Assembly: GCA_017390125.1 (NCBI GenBank)
Contig: JAFPCT010000006.1
Span: 1 to 24,264, forward strand
Source of the DNA: Treponema sp.
Lineage (GTDB): Bacteria; Spirochaetota; Spirochaetia; Treponematales; Treponemataceae
Reading direction: 5' to 3'
DNA: 24,264 nt
A model generated the notes under the pieces. That model did no database searches. It saw only the letters and a list, made by a program, of their open reading frames with translations, and was not told the origin of the DNA. The position numbers and the translations under genes were made by a program. Below are positions 7,281 to 15,845 of the stretch, piece by piece (positions within the stretch are counted from its first letter, which is position 1; every line of letters starts with the position of its first letter).

Positions 7281-8486
7281 ATGTCTCGGACACAGAAAAC
7301 TTTTGAAAAAGACGGAAGAAAAATTACGCTCATCGGAACAGCACACGTTTCTCAGGAAAGCATCTTTGAAGTAAAGAATGTGATTCACGAAATCAATCCT
7401 GATGCCGTAGCCGTGGAGCTAGATGAAAAGCGCTACGATTCAATCAAGAATCCGGAGAAGTACCGGGAGCTTGATGTAATCAAAATTCTCCGCAGAAACG
7501 AAGGTTTTCTGCTCCTGGCAAATCTCGTAATGGCATCAATGCAGAAGCGCATGGGCAACAACCTCGGGGTAAATTCAGGCTCCGACATGATGACAGCCAT
7601 AAAAGCTGGCGAAGAAATGAACGTTCCTGTATTTCTGGTAGACCGGCCTGTTCAGGTTACTTTCAGACGGGCATGGGCAAAAAGCTCTGGCTCCGGAAAA
7701 GTAAATCTCCTTTCAGCGCTTCTTGCAAGCAGTTTTTCCAACGAAGAAATCTCAAGGGAAGAGGTTGAGAACCTGAAAGGCAGCTCTGGAATGGATTCAA
7801 TGCTCTCTGAGCTGGCAGAATCTATGCCTGCCGTAAAACAGGTCCTTATCGATGAACGAGATTTCTACATAGCAAGCAAAATCTGGAACTGCACAGGAAA
7901 CAACATTGTTGCAGTGATCGGAGCCGGCCACATGGACGGCGTTCTTGCAAACCTTGAAAAAATTGCATCCGGCGAAATTTCCGGCGATATTTCGGAAATC
8001 GAAAACATACCGCCGAAAAAAATCGGCTCCAAAATTGCAATGTGGATCATTCCGCTGCTTATCGTCGCAGTAATTGCCTATGGATATTACATCGGCGGAA
8101 AAGATATCGGCCAGAAAATGGTTTTCAGCTGGATCCTCTGGAACGGCGGACTTTCTGCCCTGGGAGCAATTCTTGCCGGCGGACATCCCCTTACACTCCT
8201 TGTCTCATTCATCGGGGCGCCCCTTACCTCTCTCTGCCCTTTCATCGGAGTGGGAATTCTTACAGGAATAGTACAGGCTTTGATTGAAAAGCCTCAGGTA
8301 AAAGACCTGGAAAACCTTTCTCAGGATGCAGCCAGCATAAAAGGATTCTTCAGGAACAAGCTGCTCCGAATTCTTCTGGTGTTCCTGCTTTCTTCAATAG
8401 GAAGCTCAATCGGAACATTTGCGGCGGCGGCAGGAATTGCCGTGAATTTTTCTGAGCTTGTTCCGATTTTTTTTCGGCAAAGCTAA
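7281..8486 (+). CDS. TraB/PrgY-family (GumN/Tiki-like) membrane protein
   Basis: The family is named for Enterococcus PrgY/TraB, which shuts down pheromone activity; relatives (Tiki) are metal-dependent proteases, but bacterial chromosomal members are mostly uncharacterised. The 401-aa protein shows the conserved motifs: GTAHVS (19-24), VAVELDEKRY (43-52), the LVDRPVQVTFRRAW segment (119-132), DERDFYIA (191-198) and VIGAGHMDG (212-220). The invariant His in GTAHVS and in GAGHMDG is present. After these the C-terminal third is membrane-embedded, with hydrophobic spans at about 253-270, 282-300, 304-334 and 361-386. AAGGA (7270-7274) is 6 nt before the ATG. It is adjacent to the secreted TPR protein and probably in the same transcript. 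Confidence 0.92.
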   Translation: MSRTQKTFEKDGRKITLIGTAHVSQESIFEVKNVIHEINPDAVAVELDEKRYDSIKNPEKYRELDVIKILRRNEGFLLLANLVMASMQKRMGNNLGVNSGSDMMTAIKAGEEMNVPVFLVDRPVQVTFRRAWAKSSGSGKVNLLSALLASSFSNEEISREEVENLKGSSGMDSMLSELAESMPAVKQVLIDERDFYIASKIWNCTGNNIVAVIGAGHMDGVLANLEKIASGEISGDISEIENIPPKKIGSKIAMWIIPLLIVAVIAYGYYIGGKDIGQKMVFSWILWNGGLSALGAILAGGHPLTLLVSFIGAPLTSLCPFIGVGILTGIVQALIEKPQVKDLENLSQDAASIKGFFRNKLLRILLVFLLSSIGSSIGTFAAAAGIAVNFSELVPIFFRQS

Positions 8487-8511
8487 GTAACTTCTACCGG
8501 CTGATTTTTTT

Positions 8512-8517
8512 TATATT
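8512..8517 (+). promoter_or_regulatory. Possible -10 box immediately upstream of the exporter operon
   Basis: TATATT at 8512-8517 follows a run of eight T and ends 3 nt before the ATG at 8521. No Shine-Dalgarno precedes this ATG and no clear -35 is visible. If it is used as a -10, the transcript would start at or within the first codons. The 34-nt gap between the TraB gene and this ATG shows no terminator hairpin, so readthrough from upstream is also possible. Confidence 0.25.
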
Positions 8518-8520
8518 AAT

Positions 8521-9987
8521 ATGAAGAACCTGATTTTTACTTTACTGCTGATTTTCTGTTTTTCATATTTGGCAGCAGAGCCGAAACTGGAAAACTACCT
8601 TATGAACGATCTGGAATTGCAGCGTCTTGCACTGGAATTCCAGAAGACCCAGCTTTCTTCAAAAAAAACATCTATAGAAAACGGCCTGGACATTCAGCTT
8701 TCTTCAGGAACTGCAAGGTTTACCTTCAGCGATGACGGAAACAGCATTTCCATAAACCCTTCTGTAAAATTTTCAGCTCCCCAGGCTTCAAACCTTTCGC
8801 TTTCTGCAAGTTCTTCTGTAAAAATTACCAACGGCGAGAACAATTCATCTGACACAAACATTTCCATGGGAGTTGACCTTGTTTCCTCATCCATGCTGAA
8901 CCGCAAGATAAGCCTGCAGAAGGCAAACCGCTCCGAACTTGAATCAAAACGGGCTTTCCAGAACCGGGCTCTTGAAGCAGAAAACGAATACTACAACGAA
9001 CTGAAAAAACTTTTTAACTCAGCAAGCTCAATTGTCTCAAAACAGAAAGACTTGTACGACCATACAATCACATTTGACGAAATAAAGGCCAAAGGCTATT
9101 CCACCGGCTCCTCAAAATACCGGCAGGCAGAAATGCAGGTTCTTTCCGACAAGCATGAAGTTGAGACCTTAATCCGCACACTGGAACATGACTGCGCGGT
9201 TTTTGCCGCAAAATGCGGGGAGCCATTTGAATCCGGAACTTCTCCCCAAGATTTTCTTCCTTCTGAAATTCCGGAAACAGAGCCGGTGGACATACTTTCA
9301 TTCAAAAAAAGCGACTACAAAAAAATTGAAAGCGCAAACTACAGCCATGAAATCGCAGAGCTTGAGCGCAAGGCCGACAGGGATTTTTCCCTTTCAGCAA
9401 GCAGCGGCTATACTCTTAAAAATTCAAACACAAGTTTTACCAGCTCTTCGACAACGGAAAACGGCAGGACAACAACCGTAAGCACAGAAAAATCTGATAC
9501 TGTAGATGTAGGGCTGAACGCCACCTGGCAGGGACTAACCCTTGGCGCCGGGGTTAACATTCCCCTCTCATCGGAAACAAACCCGGTTTATTCTGTTTCG
9601 GCAACATTGAAGCCGAACACTTTCCGCACCAGAAAAATAACAAAAAAAACCACCGCGCTTACAGAAGAACAGGAACTGATTGCAATTCAGGCAGCGGAAG
9701 ATGACTACGAAACAGACATCGTGGACAAGCAGACGGAACTTGAATCAATCCTGTGGTCAAAAAAAAACAACGGAGAAACCTTTGCACTCTGGAACGAACT
9801 TGAGAAAGATGAGAAGAAATGGTTCAGCGCCGGAATCGTAAAGGAAAGCGAATACCTGAATGCCCGGGCAAACAAAGATCTTTACCAGCTTAAACTGCTC
9901 ATAAACAACATAGACCTGATAATCTACAACACTTCAACTAAACTGCTTTTCTGCCGGGATTATGAATTCTCGGACTCAGAAAACTAG
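8521..9987 (+). CDS. TolC-like outer-membrane efflux protein
   Basis: This is the probable outer-membrane channel of the tripartite exporter encoded with the three genes that follow. The 488-aa protein starts with a signal peptide (MKNLIFTLLLIFCFSYLAA, cleavage about residue 19). It has two related halves, each combining a Ser/Thr-rich, strand-like stretch (about 50-135 and 285-355) with a long helical stretch (about 136-235 and 375-480), as in TolC. Typical TolC helix features are visible, such as the late SAGIVKESEYLNARANKDLYQLKLLINNI-type region (split here, about 438-466). Sequence similarity to classical TolC is low, so the call leans on layout and context. No Shine-Dalgarno is visible. 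The adaptor gene starts 9 nt after the stop. Confidence 0.78.
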   Translation: MKNLIFTLLLIFCFSYLAAEPKLENYLMNDLELQRLALEFQKTQLSSKKTSIENGLDIQLSSGTARFTFSDDGNSISINPSVKFSAPQASNLSLSASSSVKITNGENNSSDTNISMGVDLVSSSMLNRKISLQKANRSELESKRAFQNRALEAENEYYNELKKLFNSASSIVSKQKDLYDHTITFDEIKAKGYSTGSSKYRQAEMQVLSDKHEVETLIRTLEHDCAVFAAKCGEPFESGTSPQDFLPSEIPETEPVDILSFKKSDYKKIESANYSHEIAELERKADRDFSLSASSGYTLKNSNTSFTSSSTTENGRTTTVSTEKSDTVDVGLNATWQGLTLGAGVNIPLSSETNPVYSVSATLKPNTFRTRKITKKTTALTEEQELIAIQAAEDDYETDIVDKQTELESILWSKKNNGETFALWNELEKDEKKWFSAGIVKESEYLNARANKDLYQLKLLINNIDLIIYNTSTKLLFCRDYEFSDSEN

Positions 9988-9996
9988 GCGGCATAT

Positions 9997-11040
9997 ATGA
10001 CAAAAAAACAGAAGATAAAACTTGCGGCGGCAGGGGGAGCAATCCTTGTTTTAATTGCATCAGGGCTTGCAGTTACACGAAAGCTCCTTTCAAAAAATGA
10101 ATTGACTTCTACAGTCTATCAGGTAAGAAAGGAAACCTATGAAAACTGCATAGAAATTGCCGGCACAGTATCTGCGGCAGAAGAACAGACCCTGCAGGCA
10201 CTAGGAGACGGCACCGTGCTTGGAGTTTACGTTCAGAAGGGAGAACGGGTAAAAAAAGGCGACCTGATAATTCAGCTGGATGCAACAGAGCAGGAATACA
10301 ACCTTGCAAAACTTGACTACGACATGGCTTCCACAAAGATCACCGGTTCTAAAAAAGAATATGAGCTTCAGGAAAAACAGAGGCTTTCACTTCTTCGTAA
10401 AATCGAGGACCGCAAGGTAACAGCCACCTTTGACGGCATCATCGCCGACCTTGACGTTTCTGCAGGAGATTCACTGGAGGCAAAGGATTCAGTGGGAACG
10501 CTGGTAAACATAGACTACCTTACGGCGGAAGTTGAAATAGCAGAAACAGACGTATCAAAGCTCAAGCCGGGGCAGAAAGTTAGCTTTTCCTTTCCGGCAT
10601 ACAGCGGCACCACAGTGGAAGGCTATGTAGTAAGCTGGCCGGCAATCGGCGAAGTAACCAGCCGGGGCGCGACAGTGGTAAAGGCAAAAATCCGCATAGA
10701 CGAATTCCCGGAAGAAATTCTTCCGAACTATTCATTCACCGGAAAAATACAGATTACAGAACCAGTGGAAAACATCGTTGTTGAAAAATATGCCGTCGCC
10801 TACGAAAACCACAAGGCATACGTTGAGACTGCCGGAGGAAAACGCATAGACGTAAAGGTTCAGCCCTACGGAAAAACCTTTGTAAAAGTCCTTGAAGGCT
10901 TGAGCGGAGGAGAAATCCTTAAGGCTCAAAGCAAGGCAGAGGTTTCCGGCATGAACAGAATGAGGCCGGGGGCAGTTCCGGGAATGCCGTCAGGAAGCAG
11001 AAAAGGCGGTGCCGGCGGCCCACCGCCGGGAGGCTTTTAG
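9997..11040 (+). CDS. MacA/HlyD-type periplasmic adaptor subunit
   Basis: This membrane-fusion protein would join the MacB-type pump to the TolC-like channel. The 347-aa protein has an N-terminal membrane anchor (about 7-27), then half of a lipoyl domain (GDGTVLGVYVQKGERVKKGD, about 70-89). A short helical hairpin follows (about 95-135), much shorter than that of E. coli MacA. The second lipoyl half (VTATFDGIIADLDVSAGD) and beta-barrel/membrane-proximal domains complete the fold. The last ~25 residues are a Gly/Pro/Met-rich tail ending GGPPPGGF, of unknown function. The DNA encoding this tail forms a strong GC hairpin next to the ribosome binding site of the next gene. RBS for this gene is weak; its start follows the upstream stop closely. 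Confidence 0.9.
   Translation: MTKKQKIKLAAAGGAILVLIASGLAVTRKLLSKNELTSTVYQVRKETYENCIEIAGTVSAAEEQTLQALGDGTVLGVYVQKGERVKKGDLIIQLDATEQEYNLAKLDYDMASTKITGSKKEYELQEKQRLSLLRKIEDRKVTATFDGIIADLDVSAGDSLEAKDSVGTLVNIDYLTAEVEIAETDVSKLKPGQKVSFSFPAYSGTTVEGYVVSWPAIGEVTSRGATVVKAKIRIDEFPEEILPNYSFTGKIQITEPVENIVVEKYAVAYENHKAYVETAGGKRIDVKVQPYGKTFVKVLEGLSGGEILKAQSKAEVSGMNRMRPGAVPGMPSGSRKGGAGGPPPGGF
11012..11033 (+). promoter_or_regulatory. GC hairpin overlapping the MacB ATPase ribosome binding site
   Basis: CCGGCGG (11012-11018) and CCGCCGG (11023-11029) form a perfect 7-bp all-GC stem with a 4-nt loop. The Shine-Dalgarno GGGAGG (11028-11033) of the ATPase gene shares its first two G residues with the 3' arm. Ribosomes translating the adaptor would melt the hairpin, so it could enforce translational coupling. 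The peptide encoded here is Gly/Pro-rich, which alone favours such GC symmetry. Confidence 0.4.
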
Positions 11041-11041
11041 T

Positions 11042-11749
11042 ATGAGCGTTGACCGCAATAATTCAGTAATTTACATGGAAAACGTGCGGAAGATATACAG
11101 CATGGGCGAGGAAGATGTTTTTGCGCTGCGTGGAATAAGCTTTAACATAAATCAGGGTGAATTCGTTTCAATAATGGGACCTTCCGGCTCAGGAAAATCC
11201 ACATGCATGAACATGATAGGCTGCCTTGACCGCCCTACTTCCGGAACTGTAAAAATCGACGGCAGAGAAACTTCCAAAATGACAGAAAAAGAACTTGCCG
11301 CCCTAAGAAACCGCACCATCGGCTTTGTGTTCCAGCAGTACCACCTGCTCCCGGGGCTCAGCGTTCTTGAAAACGTAATGCTGCCATTAAGGTATCAGGG
11401 AATCGAACGGCATAAGCGCATTCCCCTTGCAATGAGCGTCCTGGAAAAAGTCATGCTTACAGACCGGATAAACCACCGTCCCCATGAGCTTTCCGGCGGA
11501 CAGAAGCAAAGGGTTGCCATTGCCAGAGCCATGGTCACCAATCCTCATATAATTCTTGCAGATGAACCCACCGGCGCCCTGGACAGCAAAACAGGAAAAT
11601 CAGTAATGGAACTGTTCCGCACGATCAACAGAAACGGAACAACAGTTGTAATCGTAACTCACGACAGCGGAATCGGAGAAAGTGCTGACCGCTGCATACG
11701 GATTCTGGACGGAAATATTCAGTCAGACCAGAAAATTCTACGAAGCTGA
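11042..11749 (+). CDS. MacB/LolD-type ABC transporter ATP-binding protein
   Basis: This cytoplasmic ATPase energises the exporter. The frame is open from 11009, but the ATG at 11042 has a strong GGGAGG RBS 8 nt upstream and lies just after the adaptor stop, giving 235 aa. All nucleotide-binding motifs are present: Walker A GPSGSGKST (46-54), Q-loop around FVFQQ (95-99), signature LSGGQ (150-154), Walker B IILADE (170-175), D-loop GALD (178-181) and H-loop H207. The FQQYHLLPGLSVLENVMLPL region is typical of the MacB/LolD subfamily. In E. coli MacB the ATPase and permease are fused; here they are separate, with the permease ATG 9 nt beyond this stop. Confidence 0.95.
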   Translation: MSVDRNNSVIYMENVRKIYSMGEEDVFALRGISFNINQGEFVSIMGPSGSGKSTCMNMIGCLDRPTSGTVKIDGRETSKMTEKELAALRNRTIGFVFQQYHLLPGLSVLENVMLPLRYQGIERHKRIPLAMSVLEKVMLTDRINHRPHELSGGQKQRVAIARAMVTNPHIILADEPTGALDSKTGKSVMELFRTINRNGTTVVIVTHDSGIGESADRCIRILDGNIQSDQKILRS

Positions 11750-11758
11750 GGAAAAGCC

Positions 11759-12952
11759 ATGTTTGAAGATTTTATTGACGCTCTGCAGAACTTCCGCCGG
11801 AACAAAACCCGTACCCTTCTTTCGCTGCTGGGTGTAATCATCGGGGTTGCCTCTGTAATTGTAATTACCAGCATGGGCTCAAGCTCAACCCAGCAGGTAA
11901 AGGATGCCTTCGGTTCAAGCGGACTGGATGTCGTAAGCATTACAAGCGGATTCATGCGCCGCCGCCGTGATGCAGTAACAATCAATTTTGACGAATCATT
12001 CCGGGATACGCTTTTCAACAACGTGCGGAACATTAAAAAAATATGGTACAAAAACACCCTGAACGTAACCGTTTCGTACGGAGAAACAAGCTCAACAGTA
12101 AACTGCGCCGCAGTAGAAACCGGCTACCTGGAAATGTACGGAATAAACCTTGAATACGGCCGCTACATAAACGTAACCGATGACCAGGAAGGCACGCAGA
12201 AAATCATTCTCGGCCACACAATTGCCCAGGCGCTCTTTCCTGCCGGGGACGGAGAAGGCAAAATGATCCTTGTAACGACGAACACGGTCTCCTTTGCGTT
12301 TGAGGTCATCGGCGTTCTTGTTGAAAATTCAAGCGGGATGGAACAGACAGACAACGCCGCCTACATTCCCCGGGGATTCTATTCAAAGAAGATTTCACCT
12401 AACCCCAGCGCCGCAAGTGTAATGGTTCAGGCTGCTTCCCCGGAAAAAGCCACAGAACTTGTTTCCACCCTGGAAAGCTACTGTGAAAAACTCACCGGCA
12501 CCTCATATTCTGTAAACGTAATGAACATGCAGACTATGATAAACCAGATGAATTCCATAACAAAGACAATGAGCATGATGCTCAGCGCCATAGCGGCAAT
12601 TTCCCTGCTGGTAGGCGGCATCGGAATAATGAACATAATGATCGTGACAGTAACGGAACGCCGTCAGGAAATAGGTATAAGAAAAGCCCTGGGCGCCAGT
12701 CCTTTTGACATACGCCGCCAGTTTTTGGTGGAGTCAGCAGCAATAACCCTTATCGGCGGTATTGCCGGCATATTCCTTGGAATAGCAATCAGCCTTGCAA
12801 TCGAATACGTCCGCTCACTTTCCTATGTGGTAAGCTGGCCGGCATGCATTATAGCATTCATTTTTTCACTATTCGTAGGCATCTTCTTCGGATTGAACCC
12901 GGCGGCAAGGGCGGCAAAACTAGATCCAGTCCTTGCCCTTGCCGGAGAATAA
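11759..12952 (+). CDS. MacB/FtsX-type ABC transporter permease
   Basis: This is the membrane subunit of the exporter. The 397-aa protein has the MacB topology: one N-terminal membrane helix (about 18-38), a large periplasmic domain (about 40-270) and three C-terminal helices (about 272-297, 325-350 and 360-380). The family signature VTERRQEIGIRKALGAS (298-314), the cytoplasmic loop contacting the ATPase, is intact, as is the C-terminal GLNPAARAAKLDPVLAL. The GAGGA RBS (11748-11752) overlaps the ATPase stop codon and is 6 nt from the ATG. Such mechanotransmission pumps export peptides, lipoproteins, toxins or antibiotics; the substrate cannot be told from sequence. It is convergent with the M48 protease gene, with a 20-bp gap and no obvious terminator. 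Confidence 0.95.
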   Translation: MFEDFIDALQNFRRNKTRTLLSLLGVIIGVASVIVITSMGSSSTQQVKDAFGSSGLDVVSITSGFMRRRRDAVTINFDESFRDTLFNNVRNIKKIWYKNTLNVTVSYGETSSTVNCAAVETGYLEMYGINLEYGRYINVTDDQEGTQKIILGHTIAQALFPAGDGEGKMILVTTNTVSFAFEVIGVLVENSSGMEQTDNAAYIPRGFYSKKISPNPSAASVMVQAASPEKATELVSTLESYCEKLTGTSYSVNVMNMQTMINQMNSITKTMSMMLSAIAAISLLVGGIGIMNIMIVTVTERRQEIGIRKALGASPFDIRRQFLVESAAITLIGGIAGIFLGIAISLAIEYVRSLSYVVSWPACIIAFIFSLFVGIFFGLNPAARAAKLDPVLALAGE

Positions 12953-12972
12953 ACCCATCCTGCGGGCACAAA

Positions 12973-14286
12973 CTATTTTGCAGCCTTCAGGGCACGGATG
13001 CGCTCAATCAATGTAGGATGATCATAATTCCAGAACACATAAAGTTTTGGCGGCAGAAGCTCGCTCAGGTTTTCGCTGTTAAGCTTTATCAGTCCTGAAA
13101 TAAGGGCGTCCGGGCTGCCTGTAAGTTTTGCAGAAAAAGCATCTGCCTGATATTCATCGTGCCGGGAAAGAGAGCTCATCAAAGGCATGATAAGTTCAGA
13201 TATTGAACCGGCAACAAGATTTGCAAGGAACAAACCGATGAACTGAACGGCCTCTACAGGAACGTCCGCAAAGGCAAAGCCAAATCCAGTGTAAATCAAA
13301 GTGCTCTGGGCAATCCTGAACAGAACGTACATCAAGGCACATTCAATAGGAATCAAAATAAAGAATTTTCTGATTATGTGGTGCATCTTATAGTGTCCAA
13401 GTTCATGTCCAAGAACCGCAACAAGCTCGTCAGTCTCAAGCTGCTTAATCAACGTGTCGTAAAGGACAATGCGCTTTGACTTTCCAAAGCCGCCGAAATA
13501 AGCATTTGAATGACCGCTGCGTTTGGAAGCATCCATCACAAAAATTCCGTTGGATTTGAACCCAAGGTTTTCCATAAGAGCAGAAATTTTAGTCTTAAGC
13601 TCACCGTCCTCAAGGGGAGTAAATTTATTGAAAATCGGAGCAATCACAAGAGGATAAAGAACCTGCATCACAAGCGAAAACAGGAACAGCAGACATACAA
13701 GCAGAATCCACCAGCTTTTCGGGAAAACAATAAAAATTCCCACTGCAGCGGCCAAAAGAACAGCAGCGATTACAACTGAAACCAAAAATGACTTCACCTG
13801 GTCTGCAATCCAAAGAGAAAGAGTCATCTTTGAAAATCCGAATTTCTTCTCAATGCCGAATTCCTTCAGCAAAGCAAAAGGAAGCGAAAGAATCGAACTT
13901 GGAATTCCTGCCAGAACAAAAAAGGCGAAGGCACACAAATAGGTGCTCATAAAACCGTTTGGAAAACCAGTAAACCGGCAGACAAAATTAAAGAGCCATG
14001 GATAAAAACCGCTGAAAACAAGAATCAAAGTGAGAGCGAACCCTAACAGTGAATCAGGAATCCAAAGAAAATACTTTGCATTTTCGTAGGCACTGATTTT
14101 AGCCAGTTTTTCTCTGTCAAAAACCTGAGCCGCAGGAAATTCCTCCAGCTCAGCAGGAAGTTTTCCCCCGTTTCTGAGCCTGGCCCTCAAATCAATGAAT
14201 TCAAGAAAATGATTGAGCAGGAATGTAAAAATCGTACCAACAGCAAAAATCTGAACAAAAACATTTGATAATACTACATTTGTCAT
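12973..14286 (-). CDS. M48-family integral membrane zinc metallopeptidase (Ste24/CaaX type)
   Basis: This multi-pass membrane protease is related to Ste24. The 437-aa protein, like eukaryotic Ste24 in size, has several hydrophobic spans (about 10-28, 78-100, 115-140, 163-187, 190-215, 305-330 and 345-372). The zinc site is complete: HELGH (294-298) and the third ligand E378 in RHDEYQAD. The conserved SGHSNAYFGGFGKSKRIVLYD region (257-277, split) precedes it. Bacteria lack CaaX prenylation, so the probable role is membrane-protein quality control. The ATG (complement of 14284-14286) has no Shine-Dalgarno, and an extended -10 ends 6 nt before it, suggesting a leaderless message. It is divergent from a MocR-type regulator. 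Confidence 0.94.
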   Translation of the reverse strand: MTNVVLSNVFVQIFAVGTIFTFLLNHFLEFIDLRARLRNGGKLPAELEEFPAAQVFDREKLAKISAYENAKYFLWIPDSLLGFALTLILVFSGFYPWLFNFVCRFTGFPNGFMSTYLCAFAFFVLAGIPSSILSLPFALLKEFGIEKKFGFSKMTLSLWIADQVKSFLVSVVIAAVLLAAAVGIFIVFPKSWWILLVCLLFLFSLVMQVLYPLVIAPIFNKFTPLEDGELKTKISALMENLGFKSNGIFVMDASKRSGHSNAYFGGFGKSKRIVLYDTLIKQLETDELVAVLGHELGHYKMHHIIRKFFILIPIECALMYVLFRIAQSTLIYTGFGFAFADVPVEAVQFIGLFLANLVAGSISELIMPLMSSLSRHDEYQADAFSAKLTGSPDALISGLIKLNSENLSELLPPKLYVFWNYDHPTLIERIRALKAAK

Positions 14287-14292
14287 AATTTC

Positions 14293-14301
14293 ATTGTATC
14301 A
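14293..14301 (-). promoter_or_regulatory. Extended -10 promoter of the M48 protease gene
   Basis: The minus strand reads TGATACAAT here: an extended -10 (TG, one base, then TACAAT at 14298-14293). The -35 region is poor, which fits an extended -10 promoter. The hexamer ends 6 nt before the ATG, so transcription would begin at the start codon itself. Confidence 0.45.
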
Positions 14302-14302
14302 C

Positions 14303-14317
14303 ATTTTGAATCAAAAT
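14303..14317. promoter_or_regulatory. Perfect 15-bp palindrome, candidate operator
   Basis: ATTTTGA (14303-14309), a central A, and TCAAAAT (14311-14317) form a perfect palindrome in the 77-bp gap between the M48 protease and the MocR-type regulator. It lies just upstream of the protease extended -10, where a bound regulator would block transcription. The divergent GntR/MocR-type gene is the obvious candidate ligand, but this is inference. Confidence 0.4.
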
Positions 14318-14363
14318 AAACCTTTTACTTTTCTGATATATACGCTTAAATGTAGTCATCGCC

Positions 14364-15788
14364 ATGATAACTGTAGATTTTGAAAGCCGGGGCAATTCCG
14401 GGCTTTGTGAATATCTTTACTCCTCTATAAAAAATCAGATTCTGAGCGGGAGTTTGTCTGCGGATGAAAAGCTTCCGTCAAAACGTGCCCTTTCTGAGCA
14501 TCTGGGGGTAAGCGTTATCACGGTGCAGAATGCCTATTCCCAGCTTATTGAGGAAGGTTACCTTTATTCCATTGAGAAAAAGGGCTTTTTTGTTACGGAC
14601 ATTCATCCGGAAGAGGAAAACGAAAAGTCTGATTCCGCTGAATCTGCTCAAAAGAATTCAAATCAAAACGAATTGGAAGAAATTCCTGAAAAACCGGAAT
14701 TTTTTACTGATTTTTCCAGCAATTCCACCGGCTTTGAAAAATTTCCTTTCAGCCTTTGGGCTCATGAAATGCGGGAAGTGCTTAACAGCGGAAACGAACG
14801 GCTCCTTCATCGCTCATCCGTGAACGGGATTTTTGAGCTTCGTCTTGCCCTTGCAAAACACCTTTCTGAATTCCGCAACATGCAGGTTTCTCCTGCTCAA
14901 ATCGTAATAGGCGCCGGTACAGAGACTCTGTATTCTATGGTAGTCCAGCTTTTGGGACAGGACAAAACCTATGCCGTAGAAAATCCCGGCTATCATAAAG
15001 TGGCTTCTGTAATCAACTTGAACGGGGCAAAATGCAGGCCGGTAGATATTGATCCCCAGGGAATGAATCCCGACTTTTTGGAAAAAGCCGGCGCCCAGAT
15101 TGCCCACGTTTCGCCGGCCCATCATTTTCCTACTGGAACCGTAATGCCTGTACGCCGCCGCAGGGAACTTCTTTCCTGGGCCGCAAAAATGCCGGAACGC
15201 TACATAATCGAAGACGAATACGACAGCGAATTCCGCTTTAACGGAAAGCCCCTGCAGACCCTTTTTTCTTCCGACCAGAACGGCAAGGTTATATACATAA
15301 ACACATTCTCAAAAACTCTGGCACCTTCCTTCCGCCTGAGCTTTATGATTTTGCCGCCCCAGCTTATTCCTGTTTTCAGAAAAAAAATGGGCTTTTATTC
15401 CTGCCCGGTAAGCGTTTTTGAGCAGTTCACTCTGGCAGTATTCATGCAGAAAGGCCACTACGCAAAACACCTTATCCGCATGAAAAACTATTACAGGAAC
15501 TTGAGGAACGAACTTATCGGTGCAATAAATCAGAGCGGACTTTCAAAAATCACGGAGATACAGGAAGAGGAGGCAGGCCTTCACTTTCTGCTGAAAACGA
15601 AAACCGGAAAATCAATTAACCTCATAAAAACAAAGCTTAAGGAGCAGAACATAAACCTGCCCCTTCTGGCCGACTTCTACTACGGAACTCCCCCAGCCCA
15701 AAGTCTTTCCACATTCATAGTAAACTACAGCGGCATAAAAAAAGAGCGGATAAAAGAAACCGTAAACCGCCTGGCAAACGCATTGTAA
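14364..15788 (+). CDS. MocR-type transcriptional regulator (GntR DNA-binding plus aminotransferase-like domain)
   Basis: This regulator combines a winged helix with a PLP-binding class I aminotransferase fold, as in GabR and PdxR. The 474-aa protein has the GntR wHTH at about 10-77 (LPSKRALSEHLGVSVITVQNAY at the recognition helix, split). A polar linker rich in Glu, Ser and Asn follows (about 82-112), then the aminotransferase-like domain. The PLP lysine is K317 in NTFSKTLAPSFRLSFM. Also visible are PAHHFPTG (251-258) and EDEYDSEF (283-290), both typical of MocR proteins. MocR regulators usually respond to PLP, an amino acid or a related amine. No target pathway adjoins, other than the divergent M48 protease. 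The ATG lacks a clear RBS; no alternative start fits the domain boundary better. Confidence 0.93.
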   Translation: MITVDFESRGNSGLCEYLYSSIKNQILSGSLSADEKLPSKRALSEHLGVSVITVQNAYSQLIEEGYLYSIEKKGFFVTDIHPEEENEKSDSAESAQKNSNQNELEEIPEKPEFFTDFSSNSTGFEKFPFSLWAHEMREVLNSGNERLLHRSSVNGIFELRLALAKHLSEFRNMQVSPAQIVIGAGTETLYSMVVQLLGQDKTYAVENPGYHKVASVINLNGAKCRPVDIDPQGMNPDFLEKAGAQIAHVSPAHHFPTGTVMPVRRRRELLSWAAKMPERYIIEDEYDSEFRFNGKPLQTLFSSDQNGKVIYINTFSKTLAPSFRLSFMILPPQLIPVFRKKMGFYSCPVSVFEQFTLAVFMQKGHYAKHLIRMKNYYRNLRNELIGAINQSGLSKITEIQEEEAGLHFLLKTKTGKSINLIKTKLKEQNINLPLLADFYYGTPPAQSLSTFIVNYSGIKKERIKETVNRLANAL

Positions 15789-15845
15789 AAAAGCCGATAA
15801 AAAGATAAAATTGTACAGATTTTAAAATTTTACGAGGCTTTATTT

